Shown here piece by piece: positions 19,101 through 34,100 of a DNA stretch of 64,000 bases (positions within the stretch are counted from its first letter, which is position 1; every line of letters begins with the position of its first letter). The position numbers and the translations under genes were made by a program. Below the pieces are notes generated by a model that worked only from the letters and a program-made list of their open reading frames with translations, made no database searches and was not told where the DNA came from. Origin of the DNA: Zeugodacus cucurbitae (taxonomy: Eukaryota > Arthropoda > Insecta > Diptera > Tephritidae); NCBI RefSeq assembly GCF_028554725.1, contig NC_071671.1, positions 71,232,001-71,296,000 on the forward strand. The letters run 5' to 3'.

Positions 19101-22100
19101 CAAGCCTTCGCTGCCAATTTAGGTGAGGGGAATAGGACAAAGAGAAATGGCGCGCACCGACATCGGTTCGAACTCACAATCGCCGAGGCAAGCAACCCTT
19201 AACAATCCACTAACTTTACGACAACAAACTTTTGCTTATATAATTTTTGTTGTTTGTATTGGCATTACAAATTTACTTATGTATTAATTTACAACATACA
19301 TACATATTGCCAACAACAAGAAAGTATATACTGTTACTCTCTCAAACTGCTTTAGCATAGTATTTTTGTTCTAGCCGGGTGTCAGTCTTGAACTTGTGCA
19401 CGCCACATGACCACAACCTCTAACAACAACACCACCACCACAAGGGTGGTTGGTTCTCCCATAATCGTTGAATGCCTACCCTTCGTTGTGCCTGAAATGT
19501 GTTGTGATAAATGGTTAAATTAAGCGTGTGTTATAAAATCAGATCGGCACACCTGAATATGTACGGCATTTGCATACATTAACCGATATAGACAATAATT
19601 GTTATATTTATAATTTACTAGCCGGGGGTGGTTGAAATAAATTTTCATAAATTTGGGCACTACCTAACTTATTCTAATAAAGAAGCATCGTTTTTGGGTG
19701 TCATATATGTAGTATAGAGGAAATGTCGGTTCTATCTATATATAAAAAATATTAGTCACCTTTATATCGTGTGGAGTTTTGGTAAAGGAGACCGATTAAT
19801 TTTTTTCTATAATTTTTGTTGGGGTATATAAACTCTGCATTCCCGTTTTATATAGAACCCAAAAACTGTTTCAATAGAACCAAATGTTTCTTGAGCTCCC
19901 TTCAAAAAATCGATTCAAAAATGTTCAGAATTTTCAAATCTGTTGTATATTAATTAAAACAAAATGTTGATAATCATGGTTTAATTCCATTACATCAAAT
20001 TCCACACGATGATTTCCGCATTACCACACAGTGGGCTTCCCAAACCTCCCAAATATGCTCCGTTAACTAACCGCACAGCAGTGTCGCTGCCACAGCGTGT
20101 TGCCACTCATTTTTTCAAGGCATAATTATAATTGAACGTCTTTTGCTCACTCGCTTCCAATTCGTTTCACGGCTCTAATTAACGGCGCTGTGCTTTAGAA
20201 ATCCGCCTGCAAACGAAGTACATAAAGTACTCATGAACATGCCGAAGTACTTGAGTTCTGTTCAGTTGGCGCGCTGGACGGGGGGACACAATGCGACAAA
20301 GACGCGCGTCACTTTGTTCTAATCAAAACGGAACTAATTTTAATTACCACTGTCTGTCGCAGGCGTCAGCTATCGTGACCAACTTGTCGTTACGTGTTTT
20401 CCCTCTTTGTTGGTTGTCCTTTTGTGGATGAAGGGACGCCTGAAGAAGGTACTAGTTGGGTCGACTGTGTATTGCATTTCCACCTTTAAATTGGTACCTG
20501 CTCCAGTGGTATTTTTTCTGCTGAAAATTCCATCACTTGCTACGCTTCGGCCTATTTCCTGGTCGCGCGCTTGCAGGTATGAAACGCTTTCAATTGCTTT
20601 TGTTGCATGCCGCAATTGTGCTCAGCGACGTTGTGACAGTGTGTCAGTTGGTGATCCTGCGTATCCTGTGTATGTGTGTGTGTTCCTCTGCTGTTTTTGT
20701 TATGTAAATGCTCATAGGCGACCCATTCTATTTCACTTTAGTGACATCCTAGTACAACTGTGCCCAGTGTAATGGCTCTGTAATGGGTGCGTCGTGACAT
20801 GACGGCGCAAAACAAAAAGTCAAATAATGAAAAATGTTTGTTAGTCTAATGTGCCCTCGTATGTGTGTATGGCATAAGAATGCGGAAGCAAAGGACAATG
20901 TGTGGTAGATTAAAATAGCAGCGCCACCAGCGCTCTCTCATAAAAATATACATTCTGTATAAAAAACAGCGGAAATTAGGTCACATGTGTCCACTTTGAA
21001 AGTAATTTTAATCTGAATATGTTTGTACCCGCATAGAAATGGGCTCTAATGTACATTGTAAAAAAGGAATGAATTCATAAAACAAGACTTTTATGAAAGA
21101 ATTCCATGCGTAGAAGGGAGATGAAGAGAACCTGGAAGGATATAAGGAGTTATCAGTTAAATTTTACAAAAATAAAAATCGTGTGCGTCGAAAAAAATAA
21201 AGATCTGAACTAAAGTACAATTACAATATATGGAGGAGTCTTTCTGATCGATTGCGGGTTTTTTGGTATCACAAAGGACAGCGCTCACAACTGTCCAAGT
21301 GAGATCGTTATGCATATGCAGAGATCTGTCAACTAGCCTTACCTAACCTAACAATATATGAACGATTCTATCGTCGTGATGTAATACATTCTAAGCTCTT
21401 CTAAGAAAGAGCTTCAGCTTTCACTGAGTTGATGCGGTTTATAGTTCCAAATGTTAAATGAATGGCGAAATATCTTGCTTTTATATGTGTTGAAACACAC
21501 CGGTTAGCAAAAATGTCAATATATCTTCTTGAGTTACTTGTCCGCCACCTTAACGGTAATTTGAAGAAGAAATGACCTTCAAATTGTCACTTAATGTGAC
21601 ACTCATAAATATGCACACACCAGCGCGTAAGTTACCTCGTATACTAGAAATGTAAACAACGCAAGAATTTCTTCGAGTTGAAGGAGACACCGAAGCGCGC
21701 AGTTTTCATTTGAACACTTCTTCCCAAAAATTCCACGGAGTAAACACCTTGTGTAATACATACATACCGATATAAATAAAGAACCAACGCCATGCGGGTG
21801 TCAATGGGAAATACATCAAATTCCGCTCCCCCTCTTCTTGAAAACCAATGCATTCTACTGGATGACCGTTATTCTCAAGTTACAGCGCTCGGCTTTCCTA
21901 CAACTTTCGCATTGCAGAATGAAGCTCATACTTTTTGTGTCGCTGTGTGGAAGTGGTTGTCATAAATGTCACAACGCTTGACTGGCAACATTCATAATTT
22001 CAGCCGGCTCACGGTGGAGGAGTCAAATTCCGTTTCAGTAGAAATGTCGAAAAAGTGTAAGCGCGGATCCACGCCCTACTGATTTGCTGCCCTGCCGCCG

Positions 22101-25100
22101 GAGCATTCATACGAGACGAGGACAAAGCGTTCGCGCTGTCCAATCAACCGTTAAAATATTTCAATAATCGGAAGTGTAGAAACGTTATAAACGCAGGAAG
22201 AGCCATACGCCGCGGGAGCGGTGGCAGGGTGCGGGTTCAAGTGCAATGACTGAGAAATTACTCTTCTACGGAGTCAATTACGCGCACATACACTTGAACA
22301 CGTTCTATATTGGTATCTGTTGACTTTAAAGTTTACGCTGCTAATAACACAAATCCAGAAATTCTACTTTGTCTTAGCTTTAGAGAAGGAATGTTGTTGA
22401 CTTGGCAAACTTTGTTCAGTCAAAGTTAAATAATGTGTTCGTTTTTGTGTATGGTACCAAGTAGAGTGGAATATATTACTTATTGAATTGATGATCTTTG
22501 ATTTGTAAAATCGAAAATTGCATTTCCGGATTTTATTTCTGGAAGCTTTCTTTTTGTACTACGTATGTGGCAACTTCAGAGAATTTGACACTATCAGCTG
22601 TTTTGTGACGTCGCTTTAGCGAATATTTGTCAAACATTATTTTTGATTATAATTTTTGGAAATATGTTCTTTATATTATGGCTGAGTCAACTTTAGAGCG
22701 CAAAATTACGACGTAAAACTATAAACAAAATTTCAATTTAATTAGCTCAAAAACACAGAGGGAACACATATTCCAAACTTCACTTACTCTTATCAAAATA
22801 TGTCGAACGAAATAACGACCAAATAAATATTTCAAAACTATTTTCGAATACGGGTAGTTTGACAGCTTCACACCATTTTATTACATGGCAACGCTTGGGT
22901 TTCGCTTATTTATTTTAAAAGTCATTTAGTTTTCATATTGTGTAAATTTGTTGGACATTGTTGCTAAAGTGTTGTTTGTTGTACGCCAACAGACTGACGT
23001 CGGCTTCACCGCACCCATAAATCTTTCAACTTTACATGATGCCCTGCCGCACAAAGCCAAATAAAATAAAAATAAAAATTAAATGAAAACGAAAACAAAA
23101 ACAAAGCAGGGAAAACATTGGAGAATTTGTGAGAAAAAACTAGCGAAAATCTCATAAAACATTGGAAATCGAACGCACAAATGCACTCAATCAACGAATC
23201 GGTGAAGTGGTGACTCAGAGCGTCGGGAGGGCTTGTTGGTGCCTCGCTTGGTTGCGCCACTAACGCGGCGCCGCCGAAACATACATTGGTGGCGGTGTAT
23301 TTATGAGTACACACACATGCACACATCCACCAACAACAACAACAATAAATCTGTAGGTACTTGAAACAACGCAATTACAACACAAAATCGTTGCACGAAA
23401 AATCAGAGTAAAGAAAAATTGTGAAGAAAAACAAAAATGAAAACGAAAACAATTGTTACAACTCCGAAACACTCCAGCAAAGATATTGTATTGAAAATTA
23501 TTACATACATATATCGGCGCACAATCGCAATAGTCGTAAACTGACATTAAAGCGCCCCAACAACAACACACACATTTTAGTGCAGTTTCATTTTCGTTTC
23601 TAGGTAACATTTCCACCTTTCTGGCCTACCTTTAGTGTTTTCTAGTATTTTTTTTAGTTTCTACTTTTTTAAATAATCACTCTGCAGGCAGGCAACCTGT
23701 TTGTCTCGTCGGCACCGAAAGTGAAAACACCTGTTTTGTTGCGTTTCTATTCTTCCATTGTGTTTGCTACTTTTTCTTGAATTTCTGCCTTCTTCGGTTT
23801 GTGTGGGTAGCTGAATTCCGTGAATACTTCGGACAACAGCTGAGATGAGGTACTGTAGGTAGTCATTGTGTGATTGCCATTTCAAGATATCCGCTAAAAG
23901 AATCTCAAGATTGATTATCTTAAGTGCATTTCTAGTGAAAGTAACAACCAACTCGTAAGTGGATGTAACTTCGTATAAATTTAAGCCCTTAAGAATGAAA
24001 CTCTTACTATGGGATTACTAAAAAAACGATTCCTTTAAGAAACAAATCTTCGAATATTAGTTTATACAGCTTCAAGAATAGTTCGTGCAATATTAGAATT
24101 AGGTCAAAAACGAGAAGATATCCTATTCCGGCAGTTGGTTCTCAAGAAAAACCCGTTTTAAATCCCGAACCATGTAATTATTCGTCGGCTTCAGCAAATC
24201 CAATAACTCCATAAAAATAAAAATAAAATAAATTACATAAAATGAGGTCCAAAATTACTAACGAAGTCGCGCACCTATTTTTAAAAGTTAAATTTTATAA
24301 AGCAACCCCTCGTACATCATTTTATTTCATCCCACTCATATTACAAATGACTGCTTGAATGGTCTTTCGACGATTACCAATATTAAGTACGACTTTAACA
24401 TGGAATAAAAGTAGTGATTACACATAATGATAATGGTAGCGATAGCATTAATATGCCTCGAATATGTACTTATCATTGTAATGACCATAATTACGAGAAT
24501 CGTCGAAGCTTAATGAGTGGTGGCGTGCAATAACCAATTGAAACTGCGCAGAACGGACTCAACAGATGGCTACAACGAGTGCAGCACTTATCTTCGAGGG
24601 GGCACTTGTGGCCGAGTGCGAGCCACACTTGGTGGCACATAATCCGTTTTATGGCAGCCAATTGATTGGGAATTGAAAATGAAACCCAACATCAAAACAT
24701 AAGTGAAGCGAAGAAACGGAATATGGAGGCTGGAAGAAGATGCGGTGGAGGTGGGAAGAGCGAGTGTGAAGCCCTAAAACAGCATGAAAGGCGTGCAGAA
24801 AAGGCACTCAAAGGCCGACTTACAACGACTGCAACGCCATGGAATATTACACTTGAGGATGGGTGTGTGTGTGTTGCTGTAAGCCTCGCTGACATGTGAA
24901 CATGACATTCGCAGTTGTAATGAGCCGCACGGCGCACGTTGCCAACTCCGACGCCAAACTTTCTTGTTGACGCGCTCCACCGCGTACCTTACGCTGCTGA
25001 TCAATGAGAAGTGCCGCCACAACAATGCAGTTGACGGTCAGAGAAGACTCGTAGACACATGCGGCATTGTTCGCTTGAAAATCAAAAGCGAGAAAAAAAC

Positions 25101-28100
25101 CGGCGAACGAACGAGCGGAATGCGCGTCATAATTTACAATGAGCGCACAGGTCTGGCGGTGTAATGATGGAAAAAAGCTTAAAGGTTACATCGTGGCGTC
25201 TTTTTTGCGTTGTCTCGGCCAACTAGTTGATATTTATTGCAGTTGCAATCGTGTTCGCTGCACACCGTTTTGGAAGCGAGCAATGTGTGACCTCTGTGCT
25301 GCTCGCCTGCCATCTGCGGCATGCGATGATGAGTGTCTTACCACTTTATTACCGTAAATGGTCTTTAAATGAATGCTAAATGGTGTAATACATGTGACCG
25401 CCTCCAACGCAGAGTGTCTGTCGTGTTAGTACCGCGTGGCCACATGTTGCAGTAACACCGCGGGTATGAATGAGTTGCTAGTGGATTTAAATGAAATAGT
25501 GCGAAGCAAGAGCGGGCAGTGCGAAGGATGACTATTGACAATGGGGGGCATTGAAATCGGAACATACGATGCAGGAGATGTATAGAAAGAGGCTGAAATA
25601 TTTCAGTGGTCTAAGGCGCTTTGATACTAGAAACTCTATCACTTATTGAGGTTGTCAGTCACTTACTTTATAAATTGAGTATGGTAGAATCCCCAATCCA
25701 CACAATAAATAGATAAGTAATGATAGAGATTAGAAGACTGATAAAAAGGAATTGTGATTGGAAAAATTAAAATATTCAAAATCAGATATTGAAAACCTTA
25801 TCAAACCCCGCATTATTCCAAAAAAAACCTACCATATTACGCTTAAACTCCTTTGTACCTAACGTCTTTGCATTCAAATCAAGTCAGCTTGTCCCTACTT
25901 CAATGCACGCCACTGTACGTGTCTGTCTTCACAATTATATTTTAAATTGGATAAACACGTTTATCACTCGTTCTTTGTGTAACCACCTCATTTGTACTAG
26001 TATTTCATCTCCATATTCCCTCTTCTCTGCTCCTAACCGACCACCAATTGCTGGTCGCATGCGCCTCTTCGTTGTTCGGACGCGTCATCCCGACATCGGC
26101 CGCATAATCTTCCCGTATGATTTCGCATTTAAGTGCGGGTGTGCGAAAATAAGTAGTAAATTATGATGATTATGCAGCTGACTTAATATTTATGAGATTA
26201 AATGGTGTGGTGTACGTTTAAAAGAAGGCCACGAGGTCTCTGGCTGTTTCGAAACATGAGAAAGCGAGTTAAGAAAGCGCAATTGCACTTCAACACAAAC
26301 AATTCTTCTGTGTCGTGTTATAAATTTACGACCACAGCGCGGCTACACTCAACTAAGGTTACCTTCTTCGGCGGTTCGGCGCCCAAGGAAAAGTGTGAGA
26401 ATCAAATATTTCTACAAAATGTCTTCATGCAGTTGCGCTGAGAATGTGCGGTCAACATCACTAATTCCCACAGAGTCCACAATTGTCTAATTCAAATTTG
26501 AATTTTCAGCTCCATTGCAGTTACAAGCTCGCCTAACCTGCAAAAATCCCACAACAAACCTGACAAAATAGTCTCGCCATCCACTTATTTGCACGACGTT
26601 TGCGTATGCATTCCTTTGCCTCAATGCGTTGTCCACCCACGTCGTTTGCACGCATGCGCATTCACACACGACCACACCCACTCAAGACACCACTGAATAT
26701 GAAGCATCTTTTAGCTGAAATAGCCATCAAATGTCAGCTAAGGCAGCGGCGAGGCAAAATTCAAATCAACATGCAAATGCATTCGCAACAAACTGCACTT
26801 CGCATACGGCTCTTCCTACCCGTCTGTTAGCGCTAGTGACACGCATGCAGCAGCGAAATAAAATCGCAACATCTTCCAATTCCAATTGACGTGCGCGTCG
26901 ACGATTGTTTACTTCCAGCTCGTTGAGTTTAACTTCAGAATGTGTCTTCGCAACTGCTTGCCCTTACTTCGCTCCGCTTTCGTGGCTCCGCTGCATTCGC
27001 TGGGCCATAAAAAGTTGTTTCGCCGTTCGTTGAACCGTCAAATTGCCTGGTAGAAGAGCAGCCATAGAGGCAGTGCTGGATGAGCTATGTAGAGTAAACG
27101 CAACAAATTGCACACCAGAAGTCGAAAGTTAGGACAAAGCGAAACAGTAACGTTGTGGAACTTATCCTTTTTAATGTCGAAGAGTATTTGATTGTGCAAA
27201 ATTTTTGTAGATTTTTTTGTGGAATTGTCATAAAATTTTCGACGGGAAGGAATTAAAAGATTTCTGATGCGTATTTGTAACGGTCTTTATGAGAGAAATG
27301 AAAATGAGTCAGTGAAGTTGAGTTGAGCGGAACAACTTCTAAGCTGTCTTGTCTTGGCCTTGTCCCGATATACCGCGGAAAGTCCGATGCTTTTGTTAAC
27401 ATTACTAGAAAATGCCTCGAGTTCATGACTCTTTTACTCGGCAAAATAGTTGATGGTTTCAAAAAGAAAGTCCTCACTCCCTTGGATTCGTTTCTAGTTT
27501 CAGCATCGTCGTCAGGTAATCCTTAGCATGTCTAACAGTCTAATCTTAGGTGAGCGTCTTCCATGACCCTCGATTCACAACAATCCCAGTCTTATTCGTT
27601 TGTAGTTTGTCTGAATTCCTGAACGTGTAAAATTAGAAGTTAGTTGATATTAATGACACCCCATGGCACTTAGGAAATACTAATATTTATTCACAATCTG
27701 CAATATGAGCATAGCTAAATTTATTTATGTTTCTGCATAGCACATATCTATATTTATATTTAAAAGCCTCGCTTTACAACCTGTAATGTGCTAATCTCCA
27801 TTAAAGTCATCTAAAAGAATCGCATGCAAACATTCCCTCCAGAGACACTCTAAAGAGCTTGTCTTAGTCACCAAACACGTTGTAAGAATCACATTTTAGC
27901 CGCGCTCGCAATGAAAACATAAAACGGAAGTTAAAATCACATATTTAATCGGTCGAACATTTAACCACTTACTATGCACTTACTGCCGGGGAGCGGCTTG
28001 GGAGCTTAGGTGCAGGCGCTCATTGTACATATCTCCGGCTTTCGCCAGTCTTGTCACTTACGAGTCGTTAAGTGACGCCAGCTGACAGCGGTGCTGCGGC

Positions 28101-31100
28101 GCCTCACATTCAAGAACTCAATTTAGAGCTCTACATTAATGGAGGTGAATATGTATGGACTCATATTGCATACATATTTATCGTGTTGTTTTCGTACTTA
28201 ATCGACTGCTCGCATTGCGGTAATATTGCGATCGTAAAAATACAAAAATAGTAAGAGCTTTGTTTACATCTTTCTGCATGGACACAGCGCGAACGCGTTA
28301 CACATTCTATATTTGTAGCGCTGAGCTCAGCTGGAAAGTGAGCTGGCAAGTGAGCGTTAAAAATATGTACTTAAGATTTCATAAGCCTCGAAATGATAAT
28401 GCTATACCAACACCAAGACCATCATCATCATCATCCTCAGTGGGCTATCGCATGTCTCGGCCCGTTGTGTGGCTCTTGAGGCCGTTCAACATCCCAGCAC
28501 TGCACTTATGGCTCATCGCTCCAGAAGTTAGCGATTATCTCGGTTTATTGTTAATTCATACAATATTTTATGTGATTTTTGTTTGTGTTTTCAATTTCAA
28601 TTCAAGTAAACAACACGCTCGAGTCAGCCGCCCAGTCTGTTGTTGCTATATTCATTAATAAATATGCTTCGTTCTAATAATAGAGAAGTTGGACGTTTGA
28701 GAAAAGCAAATATGTATTAGAGTTGAACTTATGTGAGTACTTAAGATTAAGTTTATAAACATTGGAAGAAATGAGGAGAATCAACAAAATTGCGAAATAG
28801 TGTCTCCCCCACGTGTGAACCATTCGTCTGTGTTAAAAGACAAGTACAAGTGGAAGATTGGTATATGTACATACATATGCCGCCCATATGCTTGTGGTTA
28901 CCGTCAGATCTATATATTTGCTCTGATAGTTTAGAGGTATGAAGCTTCTGAATAGACTTCCCAGTTGTTACCCTTTGGCGATCGATTGGACCTAAGAGTT
29001 AAAAACTGTTTTATTTAGTATCGGGTGTAAACCCGGAACCGTTACAACTAAGTTGTGGTTCTATGACAATGTTAAATGATATGATTAGGAAGAAGTAAAA
29101 CTAACTGAAGGTGCTCTTCAGCTGAGCCTAATGATGACTTAAGTGAGACCGCTTGCGGCAATGCATTCTTTTGACCTCTCATTTCAATCAATACCAACTG
29201 AGTTAGTATTTATCGGATATAGCAAGATAGCGTAAATCTGTACATACTCTATACATTAAAATATTTAAGAGGTTAGACAGCCAAAATATTTCCCACACAT
29301 TTTAAGGTCGATTATATACAGTTGAACTTCATAAATTAAGCGAATTGACAACTAGGAAACGGCTACCGTGATACCGTAAGCCATAACCACACCTTCTGCG
29401 ACTGGCAATGCAAAACGCGATGGGTGCCGACAGACAGCCGAATGCTAAAGTCAAATCGCACAATTTGTCCGCCGCAATAACTAAGTACATTTGTCATTCT
29501 CTCGATGGTGTGGAACGTCGCAGAGCTACGGCATACATGTCGGGTATAGATAAATATAAATATGGTGATGGTGATCTAAACCGCAAGCCAGCACAGAACT
29601 TCTTCGAGTTTTTGTTGTTTCTGCTAATATCAGACTCTGTTGTGATGCCACTAAACGGAACCAAGGAGCACATTTAAGCACGGCAAACGGTTCGATCCTT
29701 TCCTATCTTCGGCTCAGTTGTCTATGCAGCAAACGCACCGTTCCGTCGCACGCCTGCGCAAAAAACCTTGTAAATGCAACGCTGCGCACACACCCAGCGC
29801 TGCAGTCTAGTCTGAAGACAAAGCTCCAGACACTCAGCGGCTGTCTCGCCGGCGATTGTACGGCAGATTAAGCGAGCACACGTGCGCCAAGAAAGTGGCG
29901 AACACGCCATCGCTAATAGAATAGAAAATGTTTGCAGTTAATAAAGGAAAGGAAGAAGCGGGAAATTATGGGAAACATTAAGCCAGACACGCGCTGGCTG
30001 TACTGGCAAACAACGGCAAGTGTTAAAGGCGCGCACACTCAGCATGGAACGGGGCAGAACACTTAATCGTGGCTTGCGCTTGTAAGTAGCTGAGAGTTTA
30101 AACGCTTTCAAGCAGCGAATTGACAAGCCACTTTAGATAAAATCTACGCCGCGCAAACAGCGGCAACTAAAGCTTCTGTATCTCTGCCGGTGTCTTAAGA
30201 TTCTATTTGTATCGGTTTTAAATAAAATTAAACTGAACAAAACAACAACTGCCGCATGATCGTTACTTTGTTGTAATGGCATGGATATTGGTGTCGCTTT
30301 CGTTGCATTGCCTTTGTCGTTATTGTTGTTGTTAATGTCAAGCACTGTCACAGCGATTGTGTTTGACATGGAGTTAAATAACAAATTGGCGGCCGATAGA
30401 GTCGCCATAGCCACCGCCGCCGCTGATCGTTCGCTTGTCGTTGTCGTTGTTGCTAGCTGGCGACAGCAGTCTGTGTTCGCGTCTGATCGCGGTGAATGCA
30501 CCAGCGACGTAACAAACTAATTTATATAGCAAACATTATCCACATTGTCCACTGCTGTGATTTGCAATCTCGTTCGCCTTCTCTTTCTCTGACCGATCGC
30601 GTTCGCTTGGAAAAGTGCACGATTAACAAATCGAACTGTTTAATCGATCAAACTTTGCCTGTGTGCCGCGCCAGCGCTTGTTGTTGACGACAACTGGGAG
30701 GAAAATCAATGGTTACGAAGTTTTGTTACAGATTACCTTACACACATGCGGACATGTTCACGTGGTTATTACGATTTTCATGCGGTGGATTAGAGTAATT
30801 GATTGGTTCGGGTCATTTATGTAAACACACATTTTACGACATTAATCGGCTTTGGTGAACTGGAACGCGGTAAGAAGCTATGTATTTTCTTCACATGATT
30901 GTCTGGAAGGGTACATAGTGCACTTATATTTGAGCCACTAAAGCGAATTCAGTATTTTTGGTCAATATGAAGATACATTTCGAAATTTTAAAACTGAGAT
31001 TTTATTTTCGTCTATTGAGTGATTTTCCTCCTATTTCCGCGGACCAATGGATAATTCAGCTACTTTGTTGATGGTTTCACATTGTAGAGATTTAAGATGC

Positions 31101-34100
31101 TCCAGTTATGATCCATATGACAGCAGAAGGTGGAAGTGGTTCCGAAAAATCAGCGGTTTTGAGTCCATGATATCCAATTTTGATGGACTCTATGTAAGGA
31201 TCTGGTCTTCTTCTCATGGATCAATACTGGTACATAGTATCATCAGATATAATGATACTATAAACATTTGCAAAGTACCTCCTTTGCACTTTTGGAAACA
31301 AACCCCTCGATCTCATTGTGACACTGAACATGTATTGACTTTCTTCGCTACTAAAATGTTGTGATCTACTTCCATTGTAAGCTCGTGAATTACTTCTCTC
31401 ACCGAACTGTGTTGCAACATATTTACTTTATTGCATTTCCTTGCTGTTGTTGTAAAGTTATATCAACCATTTCATTATTACAATATTGCCAGCTGTGGGA
31501 CCTAACATCCTACCACAAGAGAGATGACACTCTCTCCAAAGTACTCAACCCACACACGAACACATACACAAAGTCGGTGAAAGAGTGAATTGTGGCGCAA
31601 GTTTTGAATGCTGAAAGAATAATGCAAAAAACTGATTTTGAAAATCTTCATCATTTTTTATTTGCATAAATTTGTCGCTCGCTTATGTGTGTGTATGAGA
31701 GTAGAAATATAGGTACACATTGTCTACCTCGAATTGTTTGTCGGTCGTCTGTACCCCAGAGCATTGAAATAAATAAAAATTGCGAGCAACTTTTGCAACA
31801 AAAAAGAAAAATATTAAAATGAAATAAAGTAAAATTGCACACAAAGCCAACAACAAAAGAAAAGTCCATTCTTTCGCGATGGGAAAAGAGTTCTTTGCAG
31901 TTTTTTTGTGGTTGTACTTGCTATTGTTGCTATTGTACGGTGACATAGAAAACGGAAAGAGAACGAATAATGTAAATATAATAAATAAATAGAAGCTCAC
32001 ATTTGTGAGAGGGGGTGGTGTTGGTGGTGGTAGGTATGGTAAATAGCAATGGCTCCGTGAAAAGTAGATTACGTCGAGCGCTTCGGTATGCTGCGAGGCA
32101 TTTACAATGACAGTTGGTATGTGCGAAATTACATATCTTACATATAATGCAACAACAACAACACAAATTGCAAATGCAAATACACTACGATATTAAAATT
32201 TAAAACTGTCTTTGTTGTCAACAGTGGCAGCAGAATACTAGGGTTGTTCGCTCAGTTCACAAATTCGGTGATAAAAACAAAACGCAGTATCTGAGTACAA
32301 TAATCCTTTTTTTTGGATATGGTGTATAGTACTAGTTTAGAGAATGAGTCGGCTCAAATCTCACGACAGTGCAAGGCTCCCGAAATTAACCTTATTCTTA
32401 TAAACCTTATTCATCAATGCTGAGTAAGACAAAAACCCGTGTTCTAAAATATAGTATAATGTTCTCTAGCGGGCAAGACTCCCACAGTCTCTCCTTTTAA
32501 TCTTAATATCAGTCTCAAGTACATAAAATATTGTTGTGGGAGCTATTTTGCAAGAAAAAATTTCCAGAGTGGAGATAGTTTTTTTTAAGTCTTATCGAGT
32601 TCAGCCCACCCTCGTATGCTCACATAAATCTTCCATTTTACCAACTGCTGTTGTATGAGGAACTATGGCTGGTCTTCGCGGAGAAGAGCGAGTTTCGGCA
32701 TTGTTTCTGTTGCGTGTTGCTTTGGAGCAGTGCAAATGAAAGAAATAATCTCAAAGAATCATAACAATAGCAAAGGTAGCTTCAAAGTACTACGAGCAAT
32801 GTAAACAAACGAATCAACAACAATGGAGGCAACGTACCAACGTACACTCTGCTGGCAATGACACAGATTTCATTTGCAAGCGAGAAGTAATGCGACACTC
32901 TTCGCGGCAGTGATCTCTTTTTTTTTTGCGAACTGTGACAGCTGCGGTGAAGCACTAACGCAGGAAAAAAGTGTATTGGCAAACATAGTTCTGAGATCAG
33001 TCTAATTGGTTGTTGAGGAATATTTATGTGAAGACTTTTTGTCAGAGAGATAATGGGATCTAACGAAGAGCCAAGAACTACGCCAACCTCGACTCGAGAA
33101 CTCTTGGATTCCATGAGTTTCACAACTAGCATCACTTCCTATCTAACTTTCATAGAAAGAGCATTTCTCCATTTTTCTCAAAGTTAAAGCTTTACTTCTG
33201 CAGCTTTTATTCACTTACATATACTCATTATGAGACGGAAGTATATTATTGACATTACCGATGGTATTGATGACCCTAAATTGATGGACGTTCATTTAAT
33301 AAAATAGGCCCCTTCAAATCTCGGAAGTTTGTAGCGTACGTTTAATTACATTTCATTTCGAAGCTGCTGAATGTGCAGAAAATTTAGTCTCGAAGGACTT
33401 TCCATACGACGACGACATAAGAACCACTAATAATTCGTTGTGGTTAACAGTACACAGTTAGAGTTTACAAAGTTGATTATTGTTGTAATGCGCTCTTGTG
33501 TCAAAGCTCAAAATAACTTTGAGGTCAAACTTTCAATGTAATGACGGATGACGAACGTGTGGCCATTGACAAGTTTGACTCCACAGAAGCCGCTTAGAGC
33601 CTAAGCACTTGGCTGGTTATTAAACGATTGCTGAGTTTATGTGGCCGAGTGTGTGGGGGACGGAGCGAAAGTTCTAAAAGTTGTAGTGATAACTTTCGGG
33701 CTACTCACTTCCGTTGCTCGGCCATTAAACTGCAACTGGCTAGGCAAAAAGTTTTCGTTGTTGCCACTTGTAATGTGGAGTCTGTGCTCACAGCTTCAGT
33801 AAGCTCTCGCTCCATCCTTCATAGCATACGCTACTCTCTTTCCTGAAGTCGCTGTATGGTTTTTCGACGCTGACAGGAAAATTACGTGATGAATAGGCCA
33901 TTGAGTGCGGCGAACCGGAATTGTCTCTTTGGGTTGTATACGCCTCTTCACGGCTCATCTCCGCCTGTCAACTCATTTGGCATTGTTCCGCGCGCATCGA
34001 GTAGCGCCGGAAAGTGTCTGTGAATTGCATCGGTAACACACTGTCAAGCCGCGACGAAGTGTGTGCAAAATAAAAATAATTGCGAATGATGCATCGGACA

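Noticed and set aside
19150..19180. GGTTCGAACTC resembling a tRNA B box
   Set aside because: No matching acceptor stem, anticodon arm or A box at the right distance; the same was true for GGTTCGATCC at about 29688 and GTTCGAATT at about 60055.
31047..31364. 105-codon ATG-initiated frame in the intron
   Set aside because: No recognisable domain, and its codon pattern and base composition do not stand out from flanking intron. One such frame is expected by chance in 48 kb.
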